From contig NZ_CP138332.1 of assembly GCF_033955345.1 (NCBI RefSeq), positions 3,162,001 to 3,226,000 of the forward strand: a stretch of 64,000 nucleotides of DNA, given 5' to 3'. Position numbers and translations under genes: made by a program. Of the stretch, positions 36,521 to 45,605 are shown piece by piece (the stretch's first letter is position 1; every line of letters begins with the position of its first letter). This stretch comes from Sphingobacterium bambusae (lineage in GTDB: Bacteria; Bacteroidota; Bacteroidia; Sphingobacteriales; Sphingobacteriaceae). The notes below the pieces were generated by a model. That model was given only the letters and a program-made list of their open reading frames with translations, had not been told where the DNA came from and searched no databases.

Positions 36521-36563
36521 TTATGCAATCATTTGCATAAATTGTTGCAATATATTACATTTG
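36521..36563 (+). promoter_or_regulatory. SusC operon promoter with palindrome over the -33 box
   Basis: TTTG (36532-36535), 20 bp, and TACATTTG (36556-36563) exactly match the Bacteroidota -33/-7 consensus. TTATGCAATCATTTGCATAA (36521-36540) has perfect 8-bp arms around TCAT and covers the -33 box, so a protein bound here would compete with sigma factor. The predicted leader is about 40 nt to the ATG at 36609. Other intergenic sequence (36183-36520) is AT-rich, with one further half-site-like ACGTTAC at 36336-36342. Confidence 0.7.
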
Positions 36564-36608
36564 GTTATACGAATACTACGGATTACAAAACCTGAAATCT
36601 TTTACGTT

Positions 36609-39600
36609 ATGAATGTACTTACTAGCCGAGCTTACCCTATTTCTAGACGAAATAGGATTTTAGAAAGAGTTTGTGTCTTTCTTGTTTTAAATCTCTTGTT
36701 GTTTAATCATGTTTTCGCGCAAACGCGAACGGTCACCGGCCAAGTGACGGATGCTGACAGTGGGCGGCCGCTACTTGGCGTGAGTGTTTTTGTGAAGGGA
36801 ACCAGTCGTGGGACGAGCACCGGCGAAGGTGGACGTTTCTCGCTTGTAGGTGTGCAGGCAGGAGAGGTGGTTAATGTGGCCTTGATTGGATACGTCGCGC
36901 AGGATGTGACCATCGGGCAGCAGCAAACAATTAACATCATGTTAAAACCGTCCACAAATGTGTTGGAGGAAATGGTGGTTGTGGGTTATGGGCAGCAGAA
37001 AAAGCGGAACTTAACGGGGTCAGTGGTGTCGGTTGGTGCAGACGAAATTGAGAAAACAACCCTGCAAGATCCTATTTCTATTTTGCAGGGACGTGCTGCT
37101 GGTGTGCAGGTGACGTCCAATTCCGGGGCGCCGGGCGGCGAGATGACGATCCGAGTGCGTGGAAATTCTTCCTTGAATTCTGGGAACAATCCGCTTTTTG
37201 TGGTGGACGGTATTCCTATAGAATCTAATTCGATGTCCTCGCTCAATGGTTCGGAAAATTTCGGACTGAATCCCTTAGCCGATCTTAACCCTACGGATAT
37301 AGCTTCCATCGAAATATTGAAGGATGCAGCTTCCACGGCAATCTATGGATCGCGTGCGGCGAACGGGGTGGTGATGATTACCACCAAACGTGGTGCCGAG
37401 GGGAAAGCGGAGGTCAACTTGAATGTCACCTCGGGCGTAAGCGCGATTACAAGGAAGCTCAGCGTCCTCAACGCAAGCCAGTACCGGCAGCTCATCTTGG
37501 ATTCTTATACCAACTTGGGCACAACGGAAGAGCCTTATTATACCATTATTGATTCGCTCAACCCGATGAACAATGGCGATGTCGATTGGCAGGAAGAGCT
37601 TATGCGCCCTGCTGGACAGTACAAAGTGGATCTTTCGGTGCGTGGAGGCAATAAAAGTACCCGATACGCTTGGAGCTCATCCTACTTGGATCAAGATGGT
37701 ATCATCCTAAATTCAAATTACAAGCGGATCACCTCGCGCCTAAACGTGGACTTTGATATTTCGGACAAACTCACCGTGGGGCAGAGCATATCGTTTACCA
37801 ACGCTACAAACAACCGCATCAATGCCGGTGGTGTCGGCAATCTCAGCGTGATCCGTGAACTGCTCGTTCGCCCGCCGATTATGTCGATGTATCTTCCCGA
37901 TGGATCCTTAAACGGCTATTCACTTGGTCGTCGAAATCCTGTCGGTATTGCATTGTATGCCACACACCTGAACAAAAGTAATCGCCTAATCGGTAGCCAA
38001 TATTTGGAATACAAAATTATAAAAGACCTTAAATTCCGAAGTAACCTGAATTTTGACTATACCGCTATGAAGGAAGATGAGTTTATGCCATCGACGCTCG
38101 ATTATCGGGAAGGTTACAATACAGGAGCGGTGCGTTCTACCGGAAACCTGACTTGGGGTAATGAAAGTTACTTTAGCTATAATAAAACCTTCGGTGAGGG
38201 GCACAATGTTGGTGCCGTGGCCGGGATGAGTTTTCAGCAATGGCGCTATGATCGTACAGGACTGGATGGGATGTTTTTTCCGAGTGATAACATCCGTACC
38301 CTGAATGCCGCAGGCGTGATATCAAACCAGGGAGTGAATGTTGCTTCGGAGCATGCCATGCTATCCTATTTTGGCCGTGTGTCCTACGATTATATGTCTC
38401 GGTATTTAGCCGAGGTCAACCTACGCGCAGATGGCTCCTCTCGCTTCGGACGCGACCAGCGCTTCGGTTATTTTCCTTCGGCTTCGGTTGGCTGGCGCTT
38501 TTCCGAAGAGGCGGGTATCAACAACCTGAGTTTTCTGAGTGACGGTAAGTTGCGCTTCAGTGCGGGGATGACCGGTAATGAAGCTATTGGCGATTATACG
38601 GCACAGGGTGAATTTAGTTTGGACGGAAATTATTTGGACTTCGCAGGAGCTGTTCCAACCGTGATGCCCAATGCTGCGCTTACTTGGGAAACAACCACGC
38701 AGTATAATGCCGGTATCGACCTTGCCTTTCTGTCCAACCGCTTGATATTGAATGCCGATTTCTATGTGAAGAACACGAAGGATCTCTTGTACAATGTGCC
38801 TATCCCAAACACGACGGGTTTCAGCTATATTACGCAGAATATAGGTTCTATACAAAATAGAGGTGCTGAATTTTTACTGAGCAGCAAAAACCTACAGGGC
38901 AAGTTTAGTTGGGGCACAAACCTCAATATCAGTTTGAACAGGAACAAGGTGACTTCCCTTCCCGAAAATCTCTTGACCAACGGCTATATTCAAAATGGTA
39001 CCTATCATATCTTGCAAGAAGGCCTACCTATCGGTGTGTTCTACGGTTGGCGTTTTGATGGTGTCTACGCTTCTGATCAAGATAATGTTAATAGTGTTAC
39101 CCACGGCGCCTCGGGTCCTGCTTTTCAAGGGGGTGACCCGATATGGCACGACCTCAATGGAGACAATATCATCAATCAGGATGATAGGCAGATTATCGGT
39201 TATGCAGAACCTAAGTTTTTTGGGGGTATATCCAACGATTTTAGCTATAAAAACTTTTCGTTGAATGTTTTCTTTCAGTTTGCTACAGGCAATGATATAT
39301 ATAGCGAAATAAATCACCAGCGTAATTCCGTTGTCCGCTACAACAATCTGTCGACAGATGCCTTGACAAGATGGCGGCAGCAGGGAGATGTTACTAACTT
39401 TCCGAAGCCTGTTCGAGATGATCCTAGGCAGTCGGATAGCCGTGTACAGAGCCGCTGGGTGGAAGATGGTTCCTACATCAAACTCAAGAATGTCAACTTC
39501 CGCTATACATTTGCCTCTTCACTGGTGCAACGCATAGGGCTGCGTAAGGTCGACGCTTTTGTTACGGCAACGAACCTCATTACTTGGACGCGATACACCG

Positions 39601-39707
39601 GGTTTGATCCGGATGTCAATTCCTATTCGGGTCTTCGTGTAGGGATTGACGAAGGCTCTTATCCACAGAGCCGGACCTTTATTTTCGGATTGAACATAGG
39701 CCTTTAA
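36609..39707 (+). CDS. SusC/RagA-family TonB-dependent receptor of the GlcNAc-linked locus
   Basis: 1032 aa. The start at ATG 36609 is chosen because upstream in-frame codons (from 36507) cover the promoter and encode no signal peptide; from 36609 a signal ends at LLLFNHVFAQ. A carboxypeptidase-like domain follows (TVTGQVTDADSGRPLLGVSV), then EEMVVVGYGQQKKRNLTGSV, the plug (ILQGRAAGVQVTSNSGAPGG, FVVDGIPI, ILKDAASTAIYGSRAANG) and a barrel ending TFIFGLNIGL. First gene of an operon running to nagB, so its ligand is probably a GlcNAc-containing glycan. Confidence 0.97.
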   Translation: MNVLTSRAYPISRRNRILERVCVFLVLNLLLFNHVFAQTRTVTGQVTDADSGRPLLGVSVFVKGTSRGTSTGEGGRFSLVGVQAGEVVNVALIGYVAQDVTIGQQQTINIMLKPSTNVLEEMVVVGYGQQKKRNLTGSVVSVGADEIEKTTLQDPISILQGRAAGVQVTSNSGAPGGEMTIRVRGNSSLNSGNNPLFVVDGIPIESNSMSSLNGSENFGLNPLADLNPTDIASIEILKDAASTAIYGSRAANGVVMITTKRGAEGKAEVNLNVTSGVSAITRKLSVLNASQYRQLILDSYTNLGTTEEPYYTIIDSLNPMNNGDVDWQEELMRPAGQYKVDLSVRGGNKSTRYAWSSSYLDQDGIILNSNYKRITSRLNVDFDISDKLTVGQSISFTNATNNRINAGGVGNLSVIRELLVRPPIMSMYLPDGSLNGYSLGRRNPVGIALYATHLNKSNRLIGSQYLEYKIIKDLKFRSNLNFDYTAMKEDEFMPSTLDYREGYNTGAVRSTGNLTWGNESYFSYNKTFGEGHNVGAVAGMSFQQWRYDRTGLDGMFFPSDNIRTLNAAGVISNQGVNVASEHAMLSYFGRVSYDYMSRYLAEVNLRADGSSRFGRDQRFGYFPSASVGWRFSEEAGINNLSFLSDGKLRFSAGMTGNEAIGDYTAQGEFSLDGNYLDFAGAVPTVMPNAALTWETTTQYNAGIDLAFLSNRLILNADFYVKNTKDLLYNVPIPNTTGFSYITQNIGSIQNRGAEFLLSSKNLQGKFSWGTNLNISLNRNKVTSLPENLLTNGYIQNGTYHILQEGLPIGVFYGWRFDGVYASDQDNVNSVTHGASGPAFQGGDPIWHDLNGDNIINQDDRQIIGYAEPKFFGGISNDFSYKNFSLNVFFQFATGNDIYSEINHQRNSVVRYNNLSTDALTRWRQQGDVTNFPKPVRDDPRQSDSRVQSRWVEDGSYIKLKNVNFRYTFASSLVQRIGLRKVDAFVTATNLITWTRYTGFDPDVNSYSGLRVGIDEGSYPQSRTFIFGLNIGL

Positions 39708-39800
39708 AAGCAATTCGACATGAGAAATAGTAGGATACAAAAAAAGGAACGGCGAGCGGTTGTTAACATGCCGAGTGCCGGAAGGAACTACCTAAAAAAA

Positions 39801-41180
39801 ATGAAGATGAAAAAATTAGCAATACGTATTATCGGATGTATGGGCATCGTGATGCTCTGCTCCTGTGCCGATTCGATTTTAGATAAAGACCCGATCAGTA
39901 GTTTTTCTGCTGGCGGATTTTACAAGACTGCCAGCGATGCACAGGTCGGGGTTTATGGTATTTACAGTGGGGTGCAGTCGGCCTTTAGGCTCAATTTTGC
40001 CTATTGGGGCGAAGGAAGGGCGGATGCGGTGCAGACCAACCACGCCGGCGACCCTTTTGCTTTGCAGCAGAACCTGCTCACGCCGATTATTACCTCCGCG
40101 AGGTGGGATAATCTGTATGTGATCATCAGCAGAGCAAACTATGCCATCAAATATGTGCCCACGGTTTTCGAAGGAGAGGATAGTGCCTTGCGTAACCAAT
40201 TATTGGGGCAGTCGCGTGCGCTCCGTGCTCTTGCTTATTTTTACCTGGTACGTGTCTGGGGCGATGTGCCTTTGGTGCTGGAGCCTTACGAAAGTATTGA
40301 TCAGGAGCTTTTCGTGTCAAAAGCGGCGAGCGAAGCGGTGTTGGATCAGATTGAGGAAGACCTGCTCTTTGCCTCTGCAAACTGTGCGGCGAGCTACGGA
40401 GGAGAGCGCAATCGGGTGTTGATCACGAGAGGAGCGGCAGATGCGCTGCTCACACAGGTGTATATGTGGCGTAAGAAATATACCGAAGCGATAGCGTCGG
40501 CCGACCGCGTGCTGGATAACTCCCTATACTCGTTGGTAGCCATGAGCGCTTGGAATGATATCTTTGCAGCTGGGCTCAGTTCGGAGAGTATATTCGAAGT
40601 TGGCTACAACGAAGTGCAAACCAATTCCCTTCGTGTGCTATATGCTTTGGGGTCCGATCCGGATTATGTGCCGAGTGAAGCGTTCCGTAACTCTTTTGAG
40701 GATGGTGATCTGCGACGTGCTAGCATATGGGATACCACACAGGCGCAACCCCGTAAAATATGGAAATTCTTCGGTGAAGGGTTCAATGACGAGAGTGCAG
40801 ATCCCTCATCAAATAACATTGTGTTGCTGCGCTTGGCGGATATAATGCTGCTTAAGGCTGAGGCTCACGCCAACTTAAACCAGGCCGATCTAGCGCTTCC
40901 CTTGCTCAATAGCATTCGTCGTCGTGCCGGCCTTACGGAACTCGATTTGGCGACGGCTAACAGCCTTTATGGTGATTTAGTTGCAACGGTGCTACACGAG
41001 CGATCGATTGAGCTCTGTTTCGAAGGTCATCGCTGGTTCGATCTCGTGCGGACAGGCCGCGCCATTGCAACCATGCAGCCTATCAATGGTCTTTCCGATG
41101 CACGGAATATTTTTTGGCCGATACATGAGGATGCCATCAATAGAAATCCAAACCTCGAACAAAACGACTTTTACAAATAA
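39801..41180 (+). CDS. SusD/RagB-family lipoprotein of the GlcNAc-linked locus
   Basis: 459 aa from ATG 39801 (MKMKKLAIRI), giving a clean signal peptide and lipobox IVMLCSCADS; an ATG at 39720 would add a charged 27-residue extension and is unlikely. SusD hallmarks: SFSAGGFYKTASDAQVGVYG, QSRALRALAYFYLVRVWGDV, LLRLADIMLLKAEAHANLN, HERSIELCFEGHRWFDLVRT and the C-terminal IFWPIHEDAINRNPNLEQND. Partner of the SusC upstream. Confidence 0.95.
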   Translation: MKMKKLAIRIIGCMGIVMLCSCADSILDKDPISSFSAGGFYKTASDAQVGVYGIYSGVQSAFRLNFAYWGEGRADAVQTNHAGDPFALQQNLLTPIITSARWDNLYVIISRANYAIKYVPTVFEGEDSALRNQLLGQSRALRALAYFYLVRVWGDVPLVLEPYESIDQELFVSKAASEAVLDQIEEDLLFASANCAASYGGERNRVLITRGAADALLTQVYMWRKKYTEAIASADRVLDNSLYSLVAMSAWNDIFAAGLSSESIFEVGYNEVQTNSLRVLYALGSDPDYVPSEAFRNSFEDGDLRRASIWDTTQAQPRKIWKFFGEGFNDESADPSSNNIVLLRLADIMLLKAEAHANLNQADLALPLLNSIRRRAGLTELDLATANSLYGDLVATVLHERSIELCFEGHRWFDLVRTGRAIATMQPINGLSDARNIFWPIHEDAINRNPNLEQNDFYK

Positions 41181-41216
41181 GCGAAGCAACGGCTTTGTTT
41201 GCTAAATTTTATGATT

Positions 41217-42659
41217 ATGCATTATCTAAAAAATATAACTCGATTGGTTTCCTGTTGCTTCGGCCTGTTGTTTCTGCTGGTCGGATGCGAGATTCAGGAA
41301 GATTTTACCTATCAACCTTCCGGTGTTGATGGTAAGCTCGGTGTCTCTGCTTTGGAATATATCCAGTCTAATGACTCCTTGAGTATCCTGCAAGAAGCGA
41401 TTAGCTATGCCGGTTTGCAGGATTTATACAGCGCTGCCGATCCACGTACGTTTGTCATTCCAAACAACCGGGCTTTCCGAGCCTACTTGCGCAGCAATGC
41501 TTACACATCGGTTTCTGATGTGCCATTACCTATCTTGCGCAACCTGCTGCGTTATCATATTGTCAATGCAAGGGTGATTTTTACCGATCCGCAGCTGATG
41601 CCGGCCAATCGTCCCATTGCTTATCCTACAGAAAACGGTCAGGTCATGTATCTATCGCATACCAGTACGTTTATAGGACTGATTAATGAAGGAACCAGTA
41701 TACAATGGCAGATAACAACTTCAAACCTCGAGCCCACCAATGGGGTCATTCATATGGTGAACGCGGTGGTTTACTATGCCGTTCCAACGGGAGATACGAA
41801 TGCGCCAAATCCGGATCTGGTGCAGGATACCATCTATCCCATTGCTGATGCATTCGTGAACGGTGGATTTGAGTCGGCTGTCAATTTTGGTAGCAACCAG
41901 CTGCTCCGCGTGAAACATCTCACCGGCAACGGCGATTATGATCGGAAAGCCTTTATGATGTTTGATCTAGATGATTTTTCTAAAGAAGGTGTGGTGACTG
42001 ACATGAAGCTGCAGCTCGCCGTTTCGTTTACCCATGCGAAGGGCGTGCCTTTGGGTTTGTACGAGTCGCCGAGCACCACCTGGTCGGAATCTAGCTTGCG
42101 ATTTAACAATGCTGTTTTTCCGCAGGGAAGTCCTATTGCAAGTATCATCACTTCGAAGGTGTCCACCTTTAATTTTGATATTACGGATTATTACAAAGCG
42201 CGCACGACAGCAGGACGTGTCTCGTTCATGTTGGAAGGGGCGGCAGGAGCCGATGAAACCAATGATATCGCGTCCAAAGAGCACCCTACCTTGAATCCGC
42301 CTATGCTGATCGCGACGCTTGCCTCAGGACTTAGCAACCTGCAAATCGTGACGAAGAATGATATTTCCGTAAGCAGTGGAGGGGTTTTTGTTTTCAGTGA
42401 TGAGCTGTTGAAGATCGATGGCGCTGCGGCTAGCGATATCATCTATACGATTGATGAGGTACCGCAAAGCGGATGGTTGATTCGTGGGGCAAGTACCCTG
42501 CGGGCCGGAGCACGATTTACACAGGCGGATATCGATCTTAACAACTTGTTGTTTATCCACGATGGTGTGCAAAGTGGGGCAGATCGTCTGGTGCTTTCTG
42601 CGCGTGATCGTGCGGGTGCGCTGCTAGAGGATATTCAAATAACGATTAATGTGCAATAG
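41217..42659 (+). CDS. FAS1 - DNRLRE (CBM96-like) - cadherin-like surface lipoprotein
   Basis: 480 aa (start ATG 41217; 41211 also possible), lipobox LFLLVGC. Three parts. About 45-190: FAS1 (YIQSNDSLSILQEAI, FVIPNNRAFRAYL, LLRYHIVNARVI, NGVIHMVNAVVYY). About 205-375: a DNRLRE/CBM96-like jelly roll (DTIYPIADAFVNGGFESAVN, RKAFMMFDLDDF, STFNFDITDYYKA). About 380-480: a CSPG/cadherin-like repeat (IIYTIDEVPQSGWLI, GARFTQADIDLNNLLFIHDG). The likely role is surface glycan binding in the SusE/F position. Domain names rest on motif recognition, not a search. Confidence 0.75.
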   Translation: MHYLKNITRLVSCCFGLLFLLVGCEIQEDFTYQPSGVDGKLGVSALEYIQSNDSLSILQEAISYAGLQDLYSAADPRTFVIPNNRAFRAYLRSNAYTSVSDVPLPILRNLLRYHIVNARVIFTDPQLMPANRPIAYPTENGQVMYLSHTSTFIGLINEGTSIQWQITTSNLEPTNGVIHMVNAVVYYAVPTGDTNAPNPDLVQDTIYPIADAFVNGGFESAVNFGSNQLLRVKHLTGNGDYDRKAFMMFDLDDFSKEGVVTDMKLQLAVSFTHAKGVPLGLYESPSTTWSESSLRFNNAVFPQGSPIASIITSKVSTFNFDITDYYKARTTAGRVSFMLEGAAGADETNDIASKEHPTLNPPMLIATLASGLSNLQIVTKNDISVSSGGVFVFSDELLKIDGAAASDIIYTIDEVPQSGWLIRGASTLRAGARFTQADIDLNNLLFIHDGVQSGADRLVLSARDRAGALLEDIQITINVQ

Positions 42660-42660
42660 T

Positions 42661-43425
42661 ATGTTTTTAGAACAATTTTCTTTCTTACATGTGATCCGAG
42701 TATGTTGTTTGTTAAGCTTGCTCGGCGCATGCTCCTCATCCACGGGCCTGGATGATGAAGAGCTCCCCACGCCTACCGATCGGATTATCTCCTTTTCAGG
42801 GTTTGACTGGTTAGTGCGCAAGACAGGGGCAAGCAAGGAGGGACCAGGTCCCAACTTGTTCTCCGATTCGGAGGATAATGTTTGGGTTGACGAGCAAGGG
42901 CGCCTCCATTTAAAGATTGTGCAGAAGGGCGGCTTGTGGTATTGTTCGGGGCTGCTGTTGCGGCAAAGTTTGGGCTACGGTAAATATATTTTTTATGTAG
43001 CCAGCGACGTCAGTAAGTTGGATCAAAATGTCGTGGGCGGCTTGTTCACCTACCGAACAGATGAGGAGGAGATTGATATCGAATTCTCCAAATGGTCTGA
43101 CCCGGATAATATGGATTCCCAGTTTGCGGTGCAGCCATCCGAACGCGCAGGAAATAAAGTGCGCTATAACCTCGAGTTGACAGGGGAGCAATCGACGCAT
43201 TCGTTTGATTGGCAACCCACTTATATCGATTTCTTTAGTCTGCAGGGGCATTCGGCGACGGTAACACCTGATAATCTGATTCGGCAATGGCGTTATACTG
43301 GTGCTAATATTCCGCCCGATACGGATGAGCGGCTACGGATAAACCTATGGCTGTTTCGCGGGCAAACCCCTTCCGATAAGAAAGAACAGGAAATGATTAT
43401 TGAAAAGGTTGAATACATTAAATAG
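42661..43425 (+). CDS. GH16-superfamily-like surface lipoprotein
   Basis: 254 aa from ATG 42661 (an ATG at 42649 overlaps the previous stop); lipobox LSLLGACSSS. The jelly-roll core contains DNVWVDEQGRLHLKI, YGKYIFYVASDVSKLDQNVV and the catalytic-type motif Glu137-Ile-Asp139-Ile-Glu141 (EEIDIEFSKW), as in GH16 (ExDxE, nucleophile and acid/base Glu). This predicts an endo-acting retaining glycosidase. GH16 substrates are diverse (laminarin, agarose, keratan and poly-LacNAc O-glycans, chitin transglycosylation), and the sequence does not select one. The neighbours (SusCD, nagB, GH20) favour a GlcNAc-containing substrate. Confidence 0.75.
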   Translation: MFLEQFSFLHVIRVCCLLSLLGACSSSTGLDDEELPTPTDRIISFSGFDWLVRKTGASKEGPGPNLFSDSEDNVWVDEQGRLHLKIVQKGGLWYCSGLLLRQSLGYGKYIFYVASDVSKLDQNVVGGLFTYRTDEEEIDIEFSKWSDPDNMDSQFAVQPSERAGNKVRYNLELTGEQSTHSFDWQPTYIDFFSLQGHSATVTPDNLIRQWRYTGANIPPDTDERLRINLWLFRGQTPSDKKEQEMIIEKVEYIK

Positions 43426-43437
43426 AAAAAAAGAAAT

Positions 43438-44181
43438 ATGTCAGTATTGTATGATAACATCCATGTTTTCTTGACGGCAAAGGAAGCGGGGCAAGCAGCA
43501 GGGCGTGCAGTTGAGGAGCATCTTGTTTTACTACAAAAGCAGCAGAAAGAAGTTCGGATGATCTTTGCTGCAGCGCCATCACAAGACTATCTGTTAGATT
43601 ACCTTTCCCAGTCGACGAAAATCGTTTGGGAAAACGTCGTGGCTTTTAATATGGATGAATATATCGGACTTCCTGTAGGGAGTCCGCAGTTATTTGCTTC
43701 TTATCTCGAAGATAGACTTTTTTCTAAGGTGACACTTGGTGCTAAATACACGATAAGTGCCGAAGGTGATATTAATGAAGAGATACAGCGGGTGACGGCT
43801 GCGATTACTGCTGCACCGATTGATCTGGTGTGTTTGGGTATTGGAGAGAATGGTCACTTGGCTTTTAATGATCCGCCGGTTGCCGATTTCGATGATGATC
43901 AGGTAATTAAGGAGGTTGAGTTGGATTTGGTATGTCGGCAACAGCAAGTAAATGACGGCTGCTTTGCAACTTTGGACGATGTTCCTGCTACTGCGCTGAC
44001 ATTGACCATCCCAACGCTGCTTCAAGCAGATGCCCTATTCTGTGTGGTTGTGGGCAAGCACAAGCGCGAAGCTGTAGCTCAAGCTGTGCATGGTGCCATA
44101 AGTACAGACTGGCCCGCGACGATTCTGCGCACGCATGCCAACTGTAACTATTTTTTCGATAAAGATTCGTATACCGAATAA
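43438..44181 (+). CDS. nagB: Glucosamine-6-phosphate deaminase (NagB family), divergent branch
   Basis: 247 aa. It converts GlcN-6-P to fructose-6-P and ammonia. Motifs: VVAFNMDEYIGL (Asp73, equivalent to E. coli Asp72), LVCLGIGENGHLAFNDPP (His140 kept), and VVGKHKREAVAQAVHG. Against E. coli NagB the Asp141 position is Asn138 and Glu148 appears as Asp, so it belongs to a shorter divergent branch; related isomerase/deaminase activity on another amino-sugar phosphate is possible. It closes the SusC operon, 12 bp after the GH16-like gene, and precedes a strong terminator. Confidence 0.82.
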   Translation: MSVLYDNIHVFLTAKEAGQAAGRAVEEHLVLLQKQQKEVRMIFAAAPSQDYLLDYLSQSTKIVWENVVAFNMDEYIGLPVGSPQLFASYLEDRLFSKVTLGAKYTISAEGDINEEIQRVTAAITAAPIDLVCLGIGENGHLAFNDPPVADFDDDQVIKEVELDLVCRQQQVNDGCFATLDDVPATALTLTIPTLLQADALFCVVVGKHKREAVAQAVHGAISTDWPATILRTHANCNYFFDKDSYTE

Positions 44182-44202
44182 CGGCCTCTAGGAGATGTTT
44201 CG

Positions 44203-44234
44203 AAAGTAGCCCTATCAATGGGGCTACTTTTTTT
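44203..44234. terminator. Terminator after nagB, usable on both strands
   Basis: Perfect 10-bp stem AAAGTAGCCC (44203-44212) / GGGCTACTTT (44221-44230) with an 8-bp loop and continued T-run to 44234; the A-rich left side gives the minus-strand GH28 gene a T-run as well. Confidence 0.92.
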
Positions 44235-44246
44235 AATCTTTATGCG

Positions 44247-45605
44247 CTATTTGACTGCAGATGGTACTTTTATTTCTTCGCCAATAATGACGTCGTTGAA
44301 TACGATATTTTCCGTATGGCTAAGACTGATCGCTGTTTTACAGGAATCTATTTTTGTGTTGGAGAAGTGTATGTCCCTTACCTTTTTTGTCGGGAATCCT
44401 TGAATAGCTAATCCGGCATTGCTGGCTCTCTTGCAATAAAAGTTGCTCACGAATATGTTATGGATGTCTGTTGCATATCCTTTGCCTTCACCATGGTAGT
44501 AGGATGTGATAAACAAGGCATCTTCCACTTCCCCAAAACGGACATTATCGATGTGGATATTACGGATAAAGCCCCCTCTGTCGGGATTTGATTTCAAGTA
44601 GATGCCTCTTTTGCAATAGCCGGAAGCAGCGCAGTTCTCTACATATACGTTTTCGACACCTGCAGACATCTCGCTTCCTATTGCCACACCATGTAGCCCT
44701 TTAAAGCGGCAGTTTCGTATCACAATATTTGCTGAGCTGATGCCGATTTTCCTACCTTCGTGATCGCGACCAGCCTTGATGGCGACATTGTCATCGGCAT
44801 TGTTGAAATCGATGTCTTCGATTAGTATATTTTTCGAATACTCTGGATCAAAACCATCATTGTTTTTGTTGAATGCATTGAATTTCACTTTTCGCGCTAT
44901 GATGTTTTCCGACTTTAAGAAGTGTACGCACCAAAAAGGGGAATTTGCTATGGTGACGCCTTCCACGAGAATGTTTTGACATTGGTAAAATTGGATAAGT
45001 TGTGGGCGTAAAAAATAGCCTGATCCAAAGATACGCTCTTCGACAGGTGTATCTTGGTGGTTCATCTCTCGAGTTTTCCGTTGTGCGGGCTTTTGCTTAT
45101 CGTACCACTGGCTAAATCCATCTTTGCCATTCCCATCGATCGTACCCTCACCGATGATTGCCACATTTTTTACTTTATATGCATAGATCAATGGGCTATA
45201 GTTGTAAAGCAGTGTTCCTTCCCAGCTAGTGGGCACAACGGGGAGATAATCCTCCGCGTGCGTTCCGAAGACTAGCTTGGCTCCTTTTTGCAGGTCAATA
45301 CAGCTGTTGTCGACCATATGTATGGGGCCGTTGATAAGGTAAACACCGGCTGGGACGATGATCCTTCCTCCTCCTTTTTCTTGACATGCTTGCATAGCCT
45401 TATCAAAGGCGGGTTTGTTATCGATCAGGGAGTCGCCAACAGCTCCGTAATCCGTCAAATTGATAAAAGTCGTAGATAGATGGGGATTTCCAATTTGTTT
45501 GACAATCTCTTCGATGGAATTTTTGAGCGGAGTAGGCTTTTTTTGTACATCGCTGTGACAGCAGTAGAATAAGGTGCAACAAAATAGTAGGGATAAAATC
45601 TTCAT
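44247..45605 (-). CDS. GH28 (polygalacturonase-like) parallel beta-helix lipoprotein
   Basis: 452 aa from the ATG at 45605; upstream in-frame codons lack signal character. The lipobox is in LFCCTLFYCCHS. Starts with the pectate-lyase-superfamily entry INLTDYGAVGDSLIDNKPAF. GH28 catalytic motifs are all visible: NNDGFDPE (general-acid/base Asp), ADDNVAIKAG (Asp-Asp), GLHGVAIGSE (Gly-His-Gly) and RGIYLKS (the R-I-K equivalent). Predicted exo- or oligogalacturonide-directed hydrolase; rhamnogalacturonan or xylogalacturonan hydrolases look alike. It is outside the GlcNAc operon, with no pectin SusCD in the window. Divergent from a TetR regulator. Confidence 0.9.
   Translation of the reverse strand: MKILSLLFCCTLFYCCHSDVQKKPTPLKNSIEEIVKQIGNPHLSTTFINLTDYGAVGDSLIDNKPAFDKAMQACQEKGGGRIIVPAGVYLINGPIHMVDNSCIDLQKGAKLVFGTHAEDYLPVVPTSWEGTLLYNYSPLIYAYKVKNVAIIGEGTIDGNGKDGFSQWYDKQKPAQRKTREMNHQDTPVEERIFGSGYFLRPQLIQFYQCQNILVEGVTIANSPFWCVHFLKSENIIARKVKFNAFNKNNDGFDPEYSKNILIEDIDFNNADDNVAIKAGRDHEGRKIGISSANIVIRNCRFKGLHGVAIGSEMSAGVENVYVENCAASGYCKRGIYLKSNPDRGGFIRNIHIDNVRFGEVEDALFITSYYHGEGKGYATDIHNIFVSNFYCKRASNAGLAIQGFPTKKVRDIHFSNTKIDSCKTAISLSHTENIVFNDVIIGEEIKVPSAVK

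Noticed and set aside
36507..36608. Upstream extension of the SusC gene from ATG 36507
   Set aside because: It would place the consensus promoter and palindrome inside coding sequence and push the signal peptide 34 residues in; ATG 36609 fits better.
39720..39800. N-terminal extension of the third SusD from ATG 39720
   Set aside because: Adds a basic, non-hydrophobic 27-residue stretch before an otherwise normal lipoprotein signal peptide.
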